A model generated the notes under the pieces. It made no database searches. It was not told the DNA's origin and saw only the letters and a program-made list of their open reading frames with translations. The translations under genes and the position numbers were made by a program. DNA of 64,000 bases. Origin: JAIEOG01 sp964519985 (GTDB taxonomy: Bacteria > Bdellovibrionota > FAC87 > UBA2466). How positions within the stretch are numbered: position 1 is the first letter of the stretch; every line of letters begins with the position of its first letter. Shown here one piece after another: positions 15,970-24,940 of this stretch. The DNA is taken from contig CAZFMF010000007.1 in the NCBI GenBank assembly GCA_964519985.1, forward strand, positions 1-64,000, in the 5' to 3' direction.

Positions 15970-17541
15970 TTACGGAATCAGCTTCGCAATTTCTTCTAGG
16001 TACTGCTTCTGGTAGTTGCGGTACTGATACAGGAAGTCGTCGCGGGTCGGTTGGTACGCAATGTCCGGTACCGCCCCATTGTTTTCCACCGGCGTGCCAT
16101 CCGGCCGGTAGAAAAGCGACTTCGTCATGTTGATCTGGTTCACCGAGTAGTTCAGCGAAGGCATCTGCTCCACGTGACCGCCCGCCCCCATCGTTCGGGT
16201 ACCCATCAGCTTCGCACGCCCGATTCCTTGCATCATCGCCGGGAAAGCGTCGCCGCCCGAACCCGACATTTCATCCACGAGGACCAGAATCGGTTTCGTG
16301 TAACGAATCGCATTCGGATTCAGCAGGCGCGATGCGTGGAAGGTCGTCTTGGCCGACATGCGGCTACGACTCTGCCAAGCGCTCTTCACGAGGCCGACCA
16401 CATCTAGCCAGCTGCTACCGTCGATGGTTTTCGCGTCTTCGCCCTTGGCCCATTCCTGGAACTTCAGGTACTCCGACCGCGAGGCCATGAACTGGAACTC
16501 GAGGCCTTTGAACGGCTTATCCGCGAAAAGCCCGACCATGTTTTCAACCATCACCACGCTGCCACCGCAGTTATGATCCTGATCGATGATCAAGCCGACC
16601 GTGTTCTTTTCCAACTGGTCCACCGCCCACTCATACTGTTTGAAGCGAAGCTCTTCGTCTTTGCCCCAGTTGTAGTGCGGGATACGCAGGTAACCGATGT
16701 TGCCCTTGGGCGTCGGATGGTAATAGGCGACGAACGGACTCGCCATCAACACCTTGGTGCCACGCGGAGGCGCGGTACGCGTCGAGCCGCTGCAACGAAA
16801 GGCCTGCTCCCCTTGCGGGACGCCGGCGAAAACATCGTCGACCGCAAGCTTCGCGTAATCGGCGGGAACGGCGGACCAGGTTTCCAGCTCGGGATCCTCT
16901 TCCAATTTGCCCGTTTCATGCCAGAGCATCGTGACGGTGTCTTCGATCGTCGACGTGCCCCGACGGATCGTGACTTTGGAGATGCCGCGCTTGGGCGGCA
17001 AGAGCGTCGCCGGCCGGTAGCCGATGAACACGGCAGCCATTCGCAAGGCAGTCTCACGATTGCCCATGCCCAGGTATTTTGACAACCCGTCGACGATATC
17101 CGTCGCCGGCTTGCCGTCGATGGCCACAATCTCGTCCCCACGCTCAAAGGGAAAGATCGTCTTCGGCAACACTTCGGGAACAATGCGATCAATCAACACC
17201 TTCCCGTCGATGCGATCGGCGACGAACCCGAGCGTCGTGAGGTAGTTCGTCTGAACCGCCGAACGGAAATGGCTGTCCTGGAACTCGGCCACGAACTTAT
17301 TGATCAAGTGATAGAACTCGAAATTCGAAACGTTTTCCGCCTGGGTCGCGTAACGCGCAACCATGGCATCGACATCGATTTTCAGATTTGCCTTCTTGAG
17401 TTCATACGGGCCGTAGTGGCTTTTGATCATGGAAGCCAGTTGTTCGAAATCGGCCTTCTTTTCTTCTTTCGAGAGCGAGCGCGCCTGTGCCGAAACCGCC
17501 AAAAATAGGGCACACACGCAAGTCAATCTTGCGAGATTCAT
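15970..17541 (-). CDS. exported S41-family (C-terminal-processing/tricorn-type) protease
   Basis: The 523-residue product is counted from the ATG at 17541, where a signal peptide begins (MNLARLTCVCALFLAVSAQA); the frame is open far upstream but without a signal. A PDZ-like segment (about 105-195) has FPFERGDEIVAIDGKPATDIV. The catalytic domain shows GLIIDQDHNCGGSV (about 316-329, the S41 D-x-N-x-GG element), VDEMSGSGGDAFPAM (422-436, with the likely nucleophile Ser in the SGSGGD stretch) and VENNGAVPDIAY near the end. Such enzymes cut unfolded or C-terminally tagged proteins in the periplasm. Confidence 0.88.
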   Translation of the reverse strand: MNLARLTCVCALFLAVSAQARSLSKEEKKADFEQLASMIKSHYGPYELKKANLKIDVDAMVARYATQAENVSNFEFYHLINKFVAEFQDSHFRSAVQTNYLTTLGFVADRIDGKVLIDRIVPEVLPKTIFPFERGDEIVAIDGKPATDIVDGLSKYLGMGNRETALRMAAVFIGYRPATLLPPKRGISKVTIRRGTSTIEDTVTMLWHETGKLEEDPELETWSAVPADYAKLAVDDVFAGVPQGEQAFRCSGSTRTAPPRGTKVLMASPFVAYYHPTPKGNIGYLRIPHYNWGKDEELRFKQYEWAVDQLEKNTVGLIIDQDHNCGGSVVMVENMVGLFADKPFKGLEFQFMASRSEYLKFQEWAKGEDAKTIDGSSWLDVVGLVKSAWQSRSRMSAKTTFHASRLLNPNAIRYTKPILVLVDEMSGSGGDAFPAMMQGIGRAKLMGTRTMGAGGHVEQMPSLNYSVNQINMTKSLFYRPDGTPVENNGAVPDIAYQPTRDDFLYQYRNYQKQYLEEIAKLIP

Positions 17542-17791
17542 GATTCCCCCAACCTGATGATTTACTGCATTTACTGCGTTTTTACGGTGATGCCGACTGA
17601 GTCTGGGAGACTCATCGGGGGAAGTCAAAATACGATGCGTCACCGACGACTGGAGTGCTACCCTCGCCCGCCTTGTGAGTCGGGCACTGATCCTGGATCT
17701 ATTTTGAATAAATTCGATGAGATACGATCGGCGGTGACAAAAAACGTCACTTGCGCACCGAACCCAACAAATATGGTATATTCCTCCTCCA
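17542..17791. promoter_or_regulatory. divergent promoter region
   Basis: This 250-bp gap lies between the S41 protease gene (minus) and an exported protein gene (plus). On the plus strand GGTATATT (17775-17782) lies 9 nt before the ATG at 17792 with no ribosome binding site between, so the transcript would have a leader of only a few bases. TTGCGC at 17751 is at a poor distance for a -35. No other structure is evident. Confidence 0.4.
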
Positions 17792-18874
17792 ATGTTGGGA
17801 AGACGCATCGCATTAAGTATATTCCTATTGGCCGGTTCGGCGCGCGCGGCGGGCGGGGAGTTTTTTGCCCCGACTTTGGAGGCCTGGCGCAATCTCCCAT
17901 CCTCGATTTCGACGCTTTTGAATCTAAGGTCGATACCGCCAATGGACCCGAACCCTCCGGCCTCGTGGTCGAACTCAGTGGGGAGCTACTACCTTTCAGA
18001 GGCGGGCAAGGAGGAACTCGACTACCTGACCTACCGAATTCTTGTTTTACTGGATTCTCATGAACGAGCGGTGATGGTCGGGCGTTCTCCCAATGGGTTG
18101 CTTGCGGTTCTGTTGGGTTACCGTCTTTCTCATCCATCGACTAAGCCTGTGAGTGATCTCCCATTTTCTTATGGGTCGGTCGCTCCAATGAGCGCTGCCG
18201 AGCGGGCGGCGCTGAGACACCATCTAGCTCGGCAAGGACTGTCGCCGAAAGATATTGCCGATAGTCAAAAGCCAGTTTTGTTCATTGATTTCATTCATTC
18301 CGGGCGAGGCTTGCTGACGCTACTCCAGGAGATTCACCTCTGGGCCGAGGAGTTAGGTCTTTCTGAGAGAGTAAAAGGCAAAATGTCCATCTTCGGACTT
18401 TATTCACCTGCTTTCATAGCGCGCAATCATCTGAAAAAAATTGCTTTCGACTCGGCTAAGGAACTTGGAACCCCCGTTCGAAATCCGTCTGAACTGGAAA
18501 TTCGAGCGAGCGGGAAATCCATTTCCCTTCCCCAGAAGAGCGAATTTGCGAAGCTAGTCAACGAAATCCATGAAGCAGACATCTCTGAGGATCTCTATCA
18601 CTATGCGGGCTTTGGTGCCCATCAGATCCAGCAAAGCTTCACCCCTTCTGAGTGGGTCTCGCACAAGGATGGTATTGAACGAGCTACCTTCCGTGTGGAT
18701 CCCCTTGATGATTCTCACCTCGAGTTTTTCACTTTAATGAAGTGGGGCGAATCCTCTTTTACACCACCGCGCTGCGAGAAGCGGTTGAAATTCCAAGCCT
18801 CTCCCAGCTCGAATCATTCGCGGGCGAACTCTCAATCCCCAGACCTGAGCCCTCAAGGATGGGACGTTCGCTGA
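17792..18874 (+). CDS. exported protein with a phosphoribosyltransferase-like motif; 3' end probably frameshifted
   Basis: The frame gives 360 residues with a signal peptide (MLGRRIALSIFLLAGSARA). RAVMVGRSPNGLLAVLLGY (about 92-110) and KPVLFIDFIHSGRGLLTLLQEI (about 160-181) have the order and look of the first loop and PRPP-binding loop of PRTase folds; this is a weak, motif-level inference and would be odd in a secreted protein. After MKWG near residue 317 the sequence turns Ser/Pro/Arg-rich and unnatural. If the GGGG at 18744-18747 had one more G, the frame would continue as RILFYTTALREAVEIPSL to a TAG at 18892-18894. Confidence 0.65.
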   Translation: MLGRRIALSIFLLAGSARAAGGEFFAPTLEAWRNLPSSISTLLNLRSIPPMDPNPPASWSNSVGSYYLSEAGKEELDYLTYRILVLLDSHERAVMVGRSPNGLLAVLLGYRLSHPSTKPVSDLPFSYGSVAPMSAAERAALRHHLARQGLSPKDIADSQKPVLFIDFIHSGRGLLTLLQEIHLWAEELGLSERVKGKMSIFGLYSPAFIARNHLKKIAFDSAKELGTPVRNPSELEIRASGKSISLPQKSEFAKLVNEIHEADISEDLYHYAGFGAHQIQQSFTPSEWVSHKDGIERATFRVDPLDDSHLEFFTLMKWGESSFTPPRCEKRLKFQASPSSNHSRANSQSPDLSPQGWDVR

Positions 18875-18890
18875 GCCCGATCAACGGTAT

Positions 18891-19649
18891 CTAGTACTTA
18901 ATGATCATTTTGATCAACTTGTTCAGGAGTCGGTCAATATCGCGCTGCCCCGGAATGTACCAATCGGCAGCCGAATCCCGGCGGAACCCCACCCGAATGC
19001 CCAAAATGCGGGGGTCGCGGCGGAGAAAGACGTTTTCGTCCGTGCGGTCATCTCCGATAAAGACGGCCCGGTGGTATTTGGAAACCCGCAAGATTTCCGC
19101 GACCGCATCTCCCTTATGGGGCGAGGAATCCGGGACGAAATTGACCACCATTTTCCCCTTCACGAGATGGGGCGGCGGGGTCAAGCGCGCGGCCGCGGCC
19201 AAAATCGCGCGCCGGGCGGCGGTCCGGTTGCCGGCTTCTCGGTAGTGCAAGGTCAGCGAAAGCACTTTGTCTTCGGTATCGACGCCATTCTTTTTGAGCC
19301 CATCATCGAGGCGCAGATCGCGCGACCAGCGCCGCGTGAGCCCGCGGGCCTGTTTTAGCTGTCGGTGAAAACCGGGCAACCCTTCAATGCCATGGTTGCC
19401 CGCCGTATAGCGGGGGCGGATTTCGAGGCGCCCCAACACATCCTTCCGCCCGCGGCCACTGACCACCGCAATCGGCGCACGACGGGCGAGCTCCTTCAGG
19501 AGCTTGCGCGTGCTCGGCCGGGGATACGCCAGGTTGCGATCGTCGACTAAAGGAGCCAGGACACCATCAAAATCAAAGACGATAAAACACGGTTTGGAAA
19601 ACTGTTCGGCCAGGGCCCGTCGGCCGGCGGGGGAGAAAAGTTGCTTCAT
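18891..19649 (-). CDS. otsB: trehalose-6-phosphate phosphatase
   Basis: The 252-residue HAD-superfamily protein has FIVFDFDGVLAPL (nucleophile and acid Asp26/Asp28), VVSGRGRKDV (motif II Ser), the TAGNHGIEG element typical of OtsB, KGKMVVNFVP and GDDRTDENVF (motif IV acids). It hydrolyses trehalose 6-phosphate to trehalose in the cytoplasm. It overlaps the 3' end of otsA by 4 bp (ATGA), so both are made from one transcript. Confidence 0.95.
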   Translation of the reverse strand: MKQLFSPAGRRALAEQFSKPCFIVFDFDGVLAPLVDDRNLAYPRPSTRKLLKELARRAPIAVVSGRGRKDVLGRLEIRPRYTAGNHGIEGLPGFHRQLKQARGLTRRWSRDLRLDDGLKKNGVDTEDKVLSLTLHYREAGNRTAARRAILAAAARLTPPPHLVKGKMVVNFVPDSSPHKGDAVAEILRVSKYHRAVFIGDDRTDENVFLRRDPRILGIRVGFRRDSAADWYIPGQRDIDRLLNKLIKMIIKY

Positions 19650-21874
19650 ACCGGGAGAAATTGTTGCGATTCCTCGGAATGGGAGATCTTGCGCGTCAGC
19701 TTCTTACGGCGGCGCAACTTGGCCGCATCGAGCAGCATCCGGCCCGCCCAACGGTAAATATTAAACTCTTGGATCAAAGCGCGCATGCTTCGAATTCTAG
19801 CTTGTTGCTCCGCCGGTGACATCTCCAATGCGAATTGCAGCGCGGCCGCGCACTGATCGGTGTCGTAAGGGTTCACGATCAGGGCTTCCGCCATTTCGCG
19901 GGCGGCGCCGGTGAACTGGCTTAGCACCAAAACCCCTTGCTCATCGTCGCGCGAGGCCACGAACTCCTTCGCCACCAGATTCATCCCGTCGTGCAAACTC
20001 AAGACGACGCAGACTTGGGCCGCGCGGAAATACTCGTACACCTGCCAAGGTTCGTGGTGCTGGGCGAGCAGATAGATCGGTTGGTATCCGTCTTTGCGAA
20101 AGCGACGGTTGATACTCTCGGCCAAATCAGCCACTTCATCGCCAAAGTTTCGGTACCGGCTAATTTTCGTCCGCGACGGAGCGGCAATCTGCACAAAGGA
20201 GAATCGGCCAATCCACCCGGGCTCCAACTCCAAAAGACGCTCGACCGCGCGAAACCGTTCGGCGATCCCCTTGGTGTAATCGAGGCGATCCACCCCCACG
20301 CCGAGCAAGACCTTCTCACCGATCCCTAGACGCTCGCGCACCTGCTTGCGGCAATCGGCGACCGAAGGAAGTTTCGAAAACCACCGCGCTGGAAAATCGA
20401 TCGAAATGGGATAGTTTTGGACCAGCGTGATTTTCCCACCGTGGGTGATGGTGGCGCTATCGCGATCGATACGGCTTTCCAGAAAACGATCCACGGCATC
20501 AATGAAGTTAGTGCAGTGAAAACGGGTGTGGAAGCCGAGGATATCGCTGCCCAGCAAACCCTCGAGAATTTCCTCGCGCCAGGGGCAAATCCCAAACGAC
20601 TCCGGATTCGCCCACGGGATATGCCAAAAGGTAATAATCGTTGATCGCGGCAAGCGCTTCTTCAAAAGCGCCGGGAGGGCGGCGAAATGATAATCCTGGA
20701 TCAGAATCACCGGGTCGTCGGTCTTCGCTTCTTCAACGACCGCATCCGCAAATTTTTCATTCACGTGGAGATAGTGTTGCCAGTCGCCGGTGCGAAATAC
20801 CGGGCGCGTATAGGCGATGTGACAGAGCGGCCAGAGGCCCTCGTTGGCAAAGCCGTAGTAAAAACCCGCTTCTTCTTCGGCCGTGAGCCAGACCCGGCGA
20901 ATCTGATAGGACGGATCGTCGGGCGGTACCCTCACGCGATCATGGGCATCCACCGATTCCCGATCCCCGCTGCCGCTCCCGTGCGCGACCCAGGTACCGG
21001 AACAGGCGCGCATCACCGGCTCGAGCGCGGTCACCAAACCGCTGGCCGGAACCTGCACTTCGATTTTGTCGCCTTTTTTGACGTGGATGTAGGGTTCGCG
21101 ATTGGAGACCACCAAGATCTCGTCGCCCCGCAATTCGCGTTGGAGAATTTCTTTCAACGACTTGGCGCTCCAACCCTCCTGCGACATATCGCGAGGGCGG
21201 CCCGCCTGAATCCCCTGGAGCAGCGTGCGCAAATCTTTGATGAGCGGGCGGACTTCGCCGGGCTGATTCCGATTGAAGGCGCCGAGATCCCCCCGCAGAA
21301 GATCGCGTTTCAAAATTGACCGTACCGCCTGCAACCAACCGCGCCAACTCGCCTGAGCAATCAAAACCGTGACCGACGAGATAATCACACCGAGCAGAAT
21401 GAAAAATCCAAAGAGGTAACGACGCGTGGCCGCCGTCCGTAACGTCACGAGCTTCATATCGTGCACGAGGACCAAAGTGGCCGAGCTCTCGCCTAAGGGT
21501 TCAAATGAAACGTGGAGAGGCCCCAGGGGCAATTTCAAGATTTCTGATTTCACCCGGCCGGCCGGACAGGTGACGTGCAGGGGGAACTGGTTCGTACGGA
21601 GGTAGAGCGCGCCGGGCTGCACGCAAATCCCCAACGCATACATCCGCTCGTCGAGGACGAGCCGGCTCAACTCGCGCGCAAGTCGCCCCTTGTCTCCCTC
21701 GCGCAAAAGCGGCTTCAAGGAGAACTCGGCGGCAGCGGCAATCAAATGCGCACGATCATCGAGATCATGTATAAACCAACGCAGGGTCAGCCGATCGGCA
21801 AGATGAATGCTGGCGTAGGCAATGAGCGCTAAGACGGCCACGAGCGGAACAACAAATCGCAACGACAATCGCAT
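19646..21874 (-). CDS. otsA: membrane-anchored trehalose-6-phosphate synthase (sensor-like N-terminus + GT20)
   Basis: The 742-residue product is about 270 residues longer than a plain OtsA. The N-terminal third has a first membrane helix (about 6-24), an extracytoplasmic segment of about 125 residues, a second helix (about 150-172) and a HAMP-like helical linker (about 175-225), i.e. the layout of a sensor kinase input. Then follows a full GT20 domain: LVVSNREPYIH, SGLVTALEPVM, QDYHFAALPALL, FWHIPWANPE, GVDRLDYTKGI, and SLHDGMNLVAKEFVA with SQFTGAAREM. It makes trehalose 6-phosphate from UDP-glucose and glucose 6-phosphate. The start has CAGGAG upstream. Control of the synthase by an external signal is inference. 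Confidence 0.92.
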   Translation of the reverse strand: MRLSLRFVVPLVAVLALIAYASIHLADRLTLRWFIHDLDDRAHLIAAAAEFSLKPLLREGDKGRLARELSRLVLDERMYALGICVQPGALYLRTNQFPLHVTCPAGRVKSEILKLPLGPLHVSFEPLGESSATLVLVHDMKLVTLRTAATRRYLFGFFILLGVIISSVTVLIAQASWRGWLQAVRSILKRDLLRGDLGAFNRNQPGEVRPLIKDLRTLLQGIQAGRPRDMSQEGWSAKSLKEILQRELRGDEILVVSNREPYIHVKKGDKIEVQVPASGLVTALEPVMRACSGTWVAHGSGSGDRESVDAHDRVRVPPDDPSYQIRRVWLTAEEEAGFYYGFANEGLWPLCHIAYTRPVFRTGDWQHYLHVNEKFADAVVEEAKTDDPVILIQDYHFAALPALLKKRLPRSTIITFWHIPWANPESFGICPWREEILEGLLGSDILGFHTRFHCTNFIDAVDRFLESRIDRDSATITHGGKITLVQNYPISIDFPARWFSKLPSVADCRKQVRERLGIGEKVLLGVGVDRLDYTKGIAERFRAVERLLELEPGWIGRFSFVQIAAPSRTKISRYRNFGDEVADLAESINRRFRKDGYQPIYLLAQHHEPWQVYEYFRAAQVCVVLSLHDGMNLVAKEFVASRDDEQGVLVLSQFTGAAREMAEALIVNPYDTDQCAAALQFALEMSPAEQQARIRSMRALIQEFNIYRWAGRMLLDAAKLRRRKKLTRKISHSEESQQFLPV

Positions 21875-21951
21875 GGCTCCTGTGCTTTACAGTTTTATGA
21901 CGGGAAACGAAAATAAAATCGTTTCTTTCTTGGGTTCTCGAAAGGATTCGC

Positions 21952-23724
21952 GTGTACCCCTACGGACTGATCGGTAATTGCCAAGCGGCCGCCCTCGTAT
22001 CGGACCAAGCCTCCGTGGATTGGTTTTGCTTGCCCCGTCCGGATAGCCCCCCCGTTTTTGGCCGACTGCTCGATGCCGAAGGCGGCCATTTTTCGGTTGA
22101 GCCCGCTGAAGGCAGCGTCCGTGGGAGGCAAGCCTACTTGCCGAATACCAATGTCCTCGTCACCACCGTGACCACGCTCGGGGGGGCCGCCTACCGGGTC
22201 ACGGATTTTCTACCGCGCTATTCCCAGCAGGGTGGAATTGTCCGTCCGATGGTGCTCTACCGGACGGTGGAACCGATTTCCGGCAGTCCGCAGATCCGCG
22301 TGGAATGCCGGCCAGTGAACGGCTGGGAGAAGCAAGCGCTGGTTCCCGAGATGGGCGATGGGTGGTTGCGATTCACGCGCGGAAGCGATTTCTTGCGGCT
22401 GCGGACGAATATGCCCCTCACTTACCTGAATGAAGGCATTCCGTTTCATTTGAAGGAAAAACTGCATTTTGCGCTGGGTTGGAATACCGAAGCCCACGAA
22501 GATTTTCCGCGGGTGGTCGATGAGCATCGGGAAAAGACGATCGACTACTGGAACACCTGGGTGAAACATTGTTCGATCCCCACGCTCTACCAAACCGCCA
22601 CGATCCGCTCTGCCCTTGCGCTCAAGCTCCATTGCTACGAAGACACGGGCGCGATTTTGGCGGCCCTGACCACCAGTCTTCCCGAAGAGCCGGATGGCAC
22701 CCGCAATTGGGACTATCGCTACTGCTGGCTGCGCGATGCGTACTTTTGCCTCTCGGCGTTCCGCAATCTCGGACACTTCGAGGAGATGGAAGGCTTTCTA
22801 AACTTCCTGCTCAATATCGCCCACTCGAGTGAAGTCTTTCAAAAACTCAGCCCGGTCTACCGCCTAGACCGAACGCTCCCGCTGCCCGAACTAGAACATA
22901 AAAACTGGTCGGGATTTGCCGGCGGCCGCCCCGTTCGCAGCGGAAACCAAGCCGCCGAACACACGCAGAACGATGTTTACGGCGAAATGATCCTGACGTT
23001 GGCGCCGATCTTCTTCGACGAACGTTTTCACGGCATGCGCACCCCGGCGCACCAGAAACTCATGGAGCAGTTGGCGAGTCTTTGTATCGAGAATACTTCG
23101 GCGCCCGATGCAGGGCTTTGGGAAGTGCGCGCGGGTTGGCAGGAGCACTCGTTTTCCAATTTGATGTGCTGGGCCGGAATCGACCGGGTAATGCGCATCC
23201 GCCGCCAAGGCTACCTACAAAATCTAGAGACCGATCTGGAAATGGCGCGCAGGAAAGTCGAGGAAGCGCTAAAACGCGCGACCCGCGACGGAGCCGTCTA
23301 CAACGGTCCCGAAGACGCCACGCTCGATGCGTCTTTACTGCTCTTACCGTTATTGAATTATCCCGACAAATCGGTTTCGGCGGCGACCGTCGATCGCATC
23401 TGGACCGGCTTGCGCTTCGACGGCACTTCCCATCCGTCTTTTTTGTACCGCTACCTGCGGGAGGATGATTTCGGCAAACCGAAATCGCCGTTTCTCATCT
23501 GCTCCTTCTGGTTGGTCCAGGCGTTGGCCAAAGTTGGGCGCCGGCCGGAAGCGACCCAGGTGATGGAAGGGATTCTGGCCTCCGGCAACGGACTCGGCCT
23601 ACTCGCGGAACACTACCTCCCGCAAACCTCCACCCAGTGGGGAAACTTTCCTCAAGCCTACTCCCACGTCGGATTGATCAACGCGGCGTTTGCGATCAGT
23701 CCGGAGTGGGACCAGATTCTTTAG
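21952..23724 (+). CDS. GH15 family glycoside hydrolase (glucoamylase/trehalase-like)
   Basis: The 590-residue product starts at a GTG after AAAGGA. It shows the N-terminal beta domain typical of bacterial GH15 proteins (YGLIGNCQAAALVSDQASVDWFCLP), then the (alpha/alpha)6 catalytic domain with WDYRYCWLRDAYF (about 250-262), LWEVRAGWQEHSFSNLMCWAGIDR (with the WE-x-R acid), and the C-terminal GLLAEHYLPQTSTQWGNFPQAYSHVGL with the second Glu. Family members hydrolyse alpha-glucosidic bonds of trehalose, maltose or glucans. Divergence from otsA-otsB over 77 bp suggests trehalose turnover. It has no signal peptide, so it is cytoplasmic. Confidence 0.92.
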   Translation: MYPYGLIGNCQAAALVSDQASVDWFCLPRPDSPPVFGRLLDAEGGHFSVEPAEGSVRGRQAYLPNTNVLVTTVTTLGGAAYRVTDFLPRYSQQGGIVRPMVLYRTVEPISGSPQIRVECRPVNGWEKQALVPEMGDGWLRFTRGSDFLRLRTNMPLTYLNEGIPFHLKEKLHFALGWNTEAHEDFPRVVDEHREKTIDYWNTWVKHCSIPTLYQTATIRSALALKLHCYEDTGAILAALTTSLPEEPDGTRNWDYRYCWLRDAYFCLSAFRNLGHFEEMEGFLNFLLNIAHSSEVFQKLSPVYRLDRTLPLPELEHKNWSGFAGGRPVRSGNQAAEHTQNDVYGEMILTLAPIFFDERFHGMRTPAHQKLMEQLASLCIENTSAPDAGLWEVRAGWQEHSFSNLMCWAGIDRVMRIRRQGYLQNLETDLEMARRKVEEALKRATRDGAVYNGPEDATLDASLLLLPLLNYPDKSVSAATVDRIWTGLRFDGTSHPSFLYRYLREDDFGKPKSPFLICSFWLVQALAKVGRRPEATQVMEGILASGNGLGLLAEHYLPQTSTQWGNFPQAYSHVGLINAAFAISPEWDQIL

Positions 23725-24260
23725 GGCGAATCCGTTCCCGTCGGCCGGCGACGGCGATCGCGACCGGAGTACTTATGCACCGGTTCCACATTGGGCCGAC
23801 CCGAAATTGCCATTTGAACTATCCGGTCAAAGGCGGAAGACATTTGGTGAGTTTCGACGAATTGAATCACGGAGGCCTCGTCTACATAAGTGAACTCCGG
23901 GACGCCGAGAAGGCTTAGTGCGGCGTCAATCTGGGTTCGTCGCATATCATCCATCGTGCTATCGCCCAACCCGGCTTCTCGATGCGCCAAGGCGAGGACG
24001 ATCGTTCCTACCGTGGACTGCTTCGTAAAGTGAATATCTAAAGTCGTGAGCAGACGTGCGAGCTCAACCCGGTACATGGTTTCACCGGCACTCTCCAACG
24101 CATTGGCACAGAGTGTGTCGCGACTTTGGGGAGTCTTCGGCATGTCGAAGCGAAACGAACGCCCCAATGCCGCTTGTATCTCGCTGATTCGGTCGTCGGC
24201 CTGAAGCGACAACGGGATGGTCATTGTCATTAAGAAGAAAGCCCAAAACACACTTCGCAC
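23721..24260 (-). CDS. small exported protein of unknown function
   Basis: The 179-residue product has a signal peptide (MRSVFWAFFLMTMTIPLSLQA). The mature part is helical (ISEIQAALGRSF, RVELARLLTTLDIHF, MDDMRRTQIDAALSLLG) with a single Cys and a basic Arg-rich end (GRDRRRRPTG). Its stop overlaps that of the GH15 gene by 4 bp in convergent arrangement. No family is recognised. Confidence 0.7.
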   Translation of the reverse strand: MRSVFWAFFLMTMTIPLSLQADDRISEIQAALGRSFRFDMPKTPQSRDTLCANALESAGETMYRVELARLLTTLDIHFTKQSTVGTIVLALAHREAGLGDSTMDDMRRTQIDAALSLLGVPEFTYVDEASVIQFVETHQMSSAFDRIVQMAISGRPNVEPVHKYSGRDRRRRPTGTDSP

Positions 24261-24342
24261 GGGGACCCCTTTTTCGTTGATTCTGGCGGGACCCTAACCC
24301 AATGGCCGCGCCCGATCAACAAGGGGCTACGTCAGCTTTTGG

Positions 24343-24882
24343 TTATGGCCGGGCGCGCTGGATCACCCCGCAGGCAATGCGTTCCCCGGAGTCTCCGGCG
24401 GGCGAGCTCTTAAGATCGTCCGCTTTCGCGTGAATCACCAGGGCGCGCCCGATTAGAGCATCCCAAGCCTGGCTTCCGTCCGATGGGTTCGGAATCCTTA
24501 ATTCAATCGGCCCGGAAGCCTTTTTCACGGGGACTTCGATGTTGCCAAAATCACCAAGATGGCGATGCGCACCGCGAGGATCCCCATGCTTCTCCTGAGC
24601 TGGGTTAAAATGTTCACCCGCAGTCGAAGCATCTTCGGCCGTACAATCTCCCTTCTCGTGGGCGTGAATTCCGTGCGGCCCCGGTGCTAGGTTTTGCGCG
24701 TAAACCCGGATCAAAAGGGCGCTTCCGTCCTTGGCGAAATCGACGGTTCCCGAAACATTAGACCCACTTTTAGCGACGAGAGTCGCGCTCGCCAACGGCG
24801 TTACGCCTTTTGGCCAATGCGCGCAAACTACCGCACTGATCCCGAAAGCAATCAAAGCCACTTGAACTATAATTAATTTCAT
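24343..24882 (-). CDS. sodC: Cu/Zn superoxide dismutase
   Basis: The 179-residue product has an N-terminal hydrophobic export signal. Metal-binding elements are in place: GPHGIHAHEKGDC (the copper H-x-H), AGEHFNPAQEKHGDPRGAHRHLGDFGNI (bridging and zinc His/Asp) and ALVIHAKADD (last copper His), plus the disulfide partners Cys in GDC and IACGVI. It removes superoxide in the periplasm. Start at 24882 follows GAGGAGAAG. It diverges from the Fe/Mn SOD gene over 58 bp, so two compartments are protected from one locus. Confidence 0.94.
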   Translation of the reverse strand: MKLIIVQVALIAFGISAVVCAHWPKGVTPLASATLVAKSGSNVSGTVDFAKDGSALLIRVYAQNLAPGPHGIHAHEKGDCTAEDASTAGEHFNPAQEKHGDPRGAHRHLGDFGNIEVPVKKASGPIELRIPNPSDGSQAWDALIGRALVIHAKADDLKSSPAGDSGERIACGVIQRARP

Positions 24883-24940
24883 TTTCTTCTCCTCACGGCA
24901 TGTGGGTTGCAAACCTCAAACCAGCAGAGAGGAACAAAAA

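Noticed and set aside
20687..21319. 210-codon plus-strand frame inside otsA
   Set aside because: It is antisense to conserved GT20 motifs and has no ribosome binding site.
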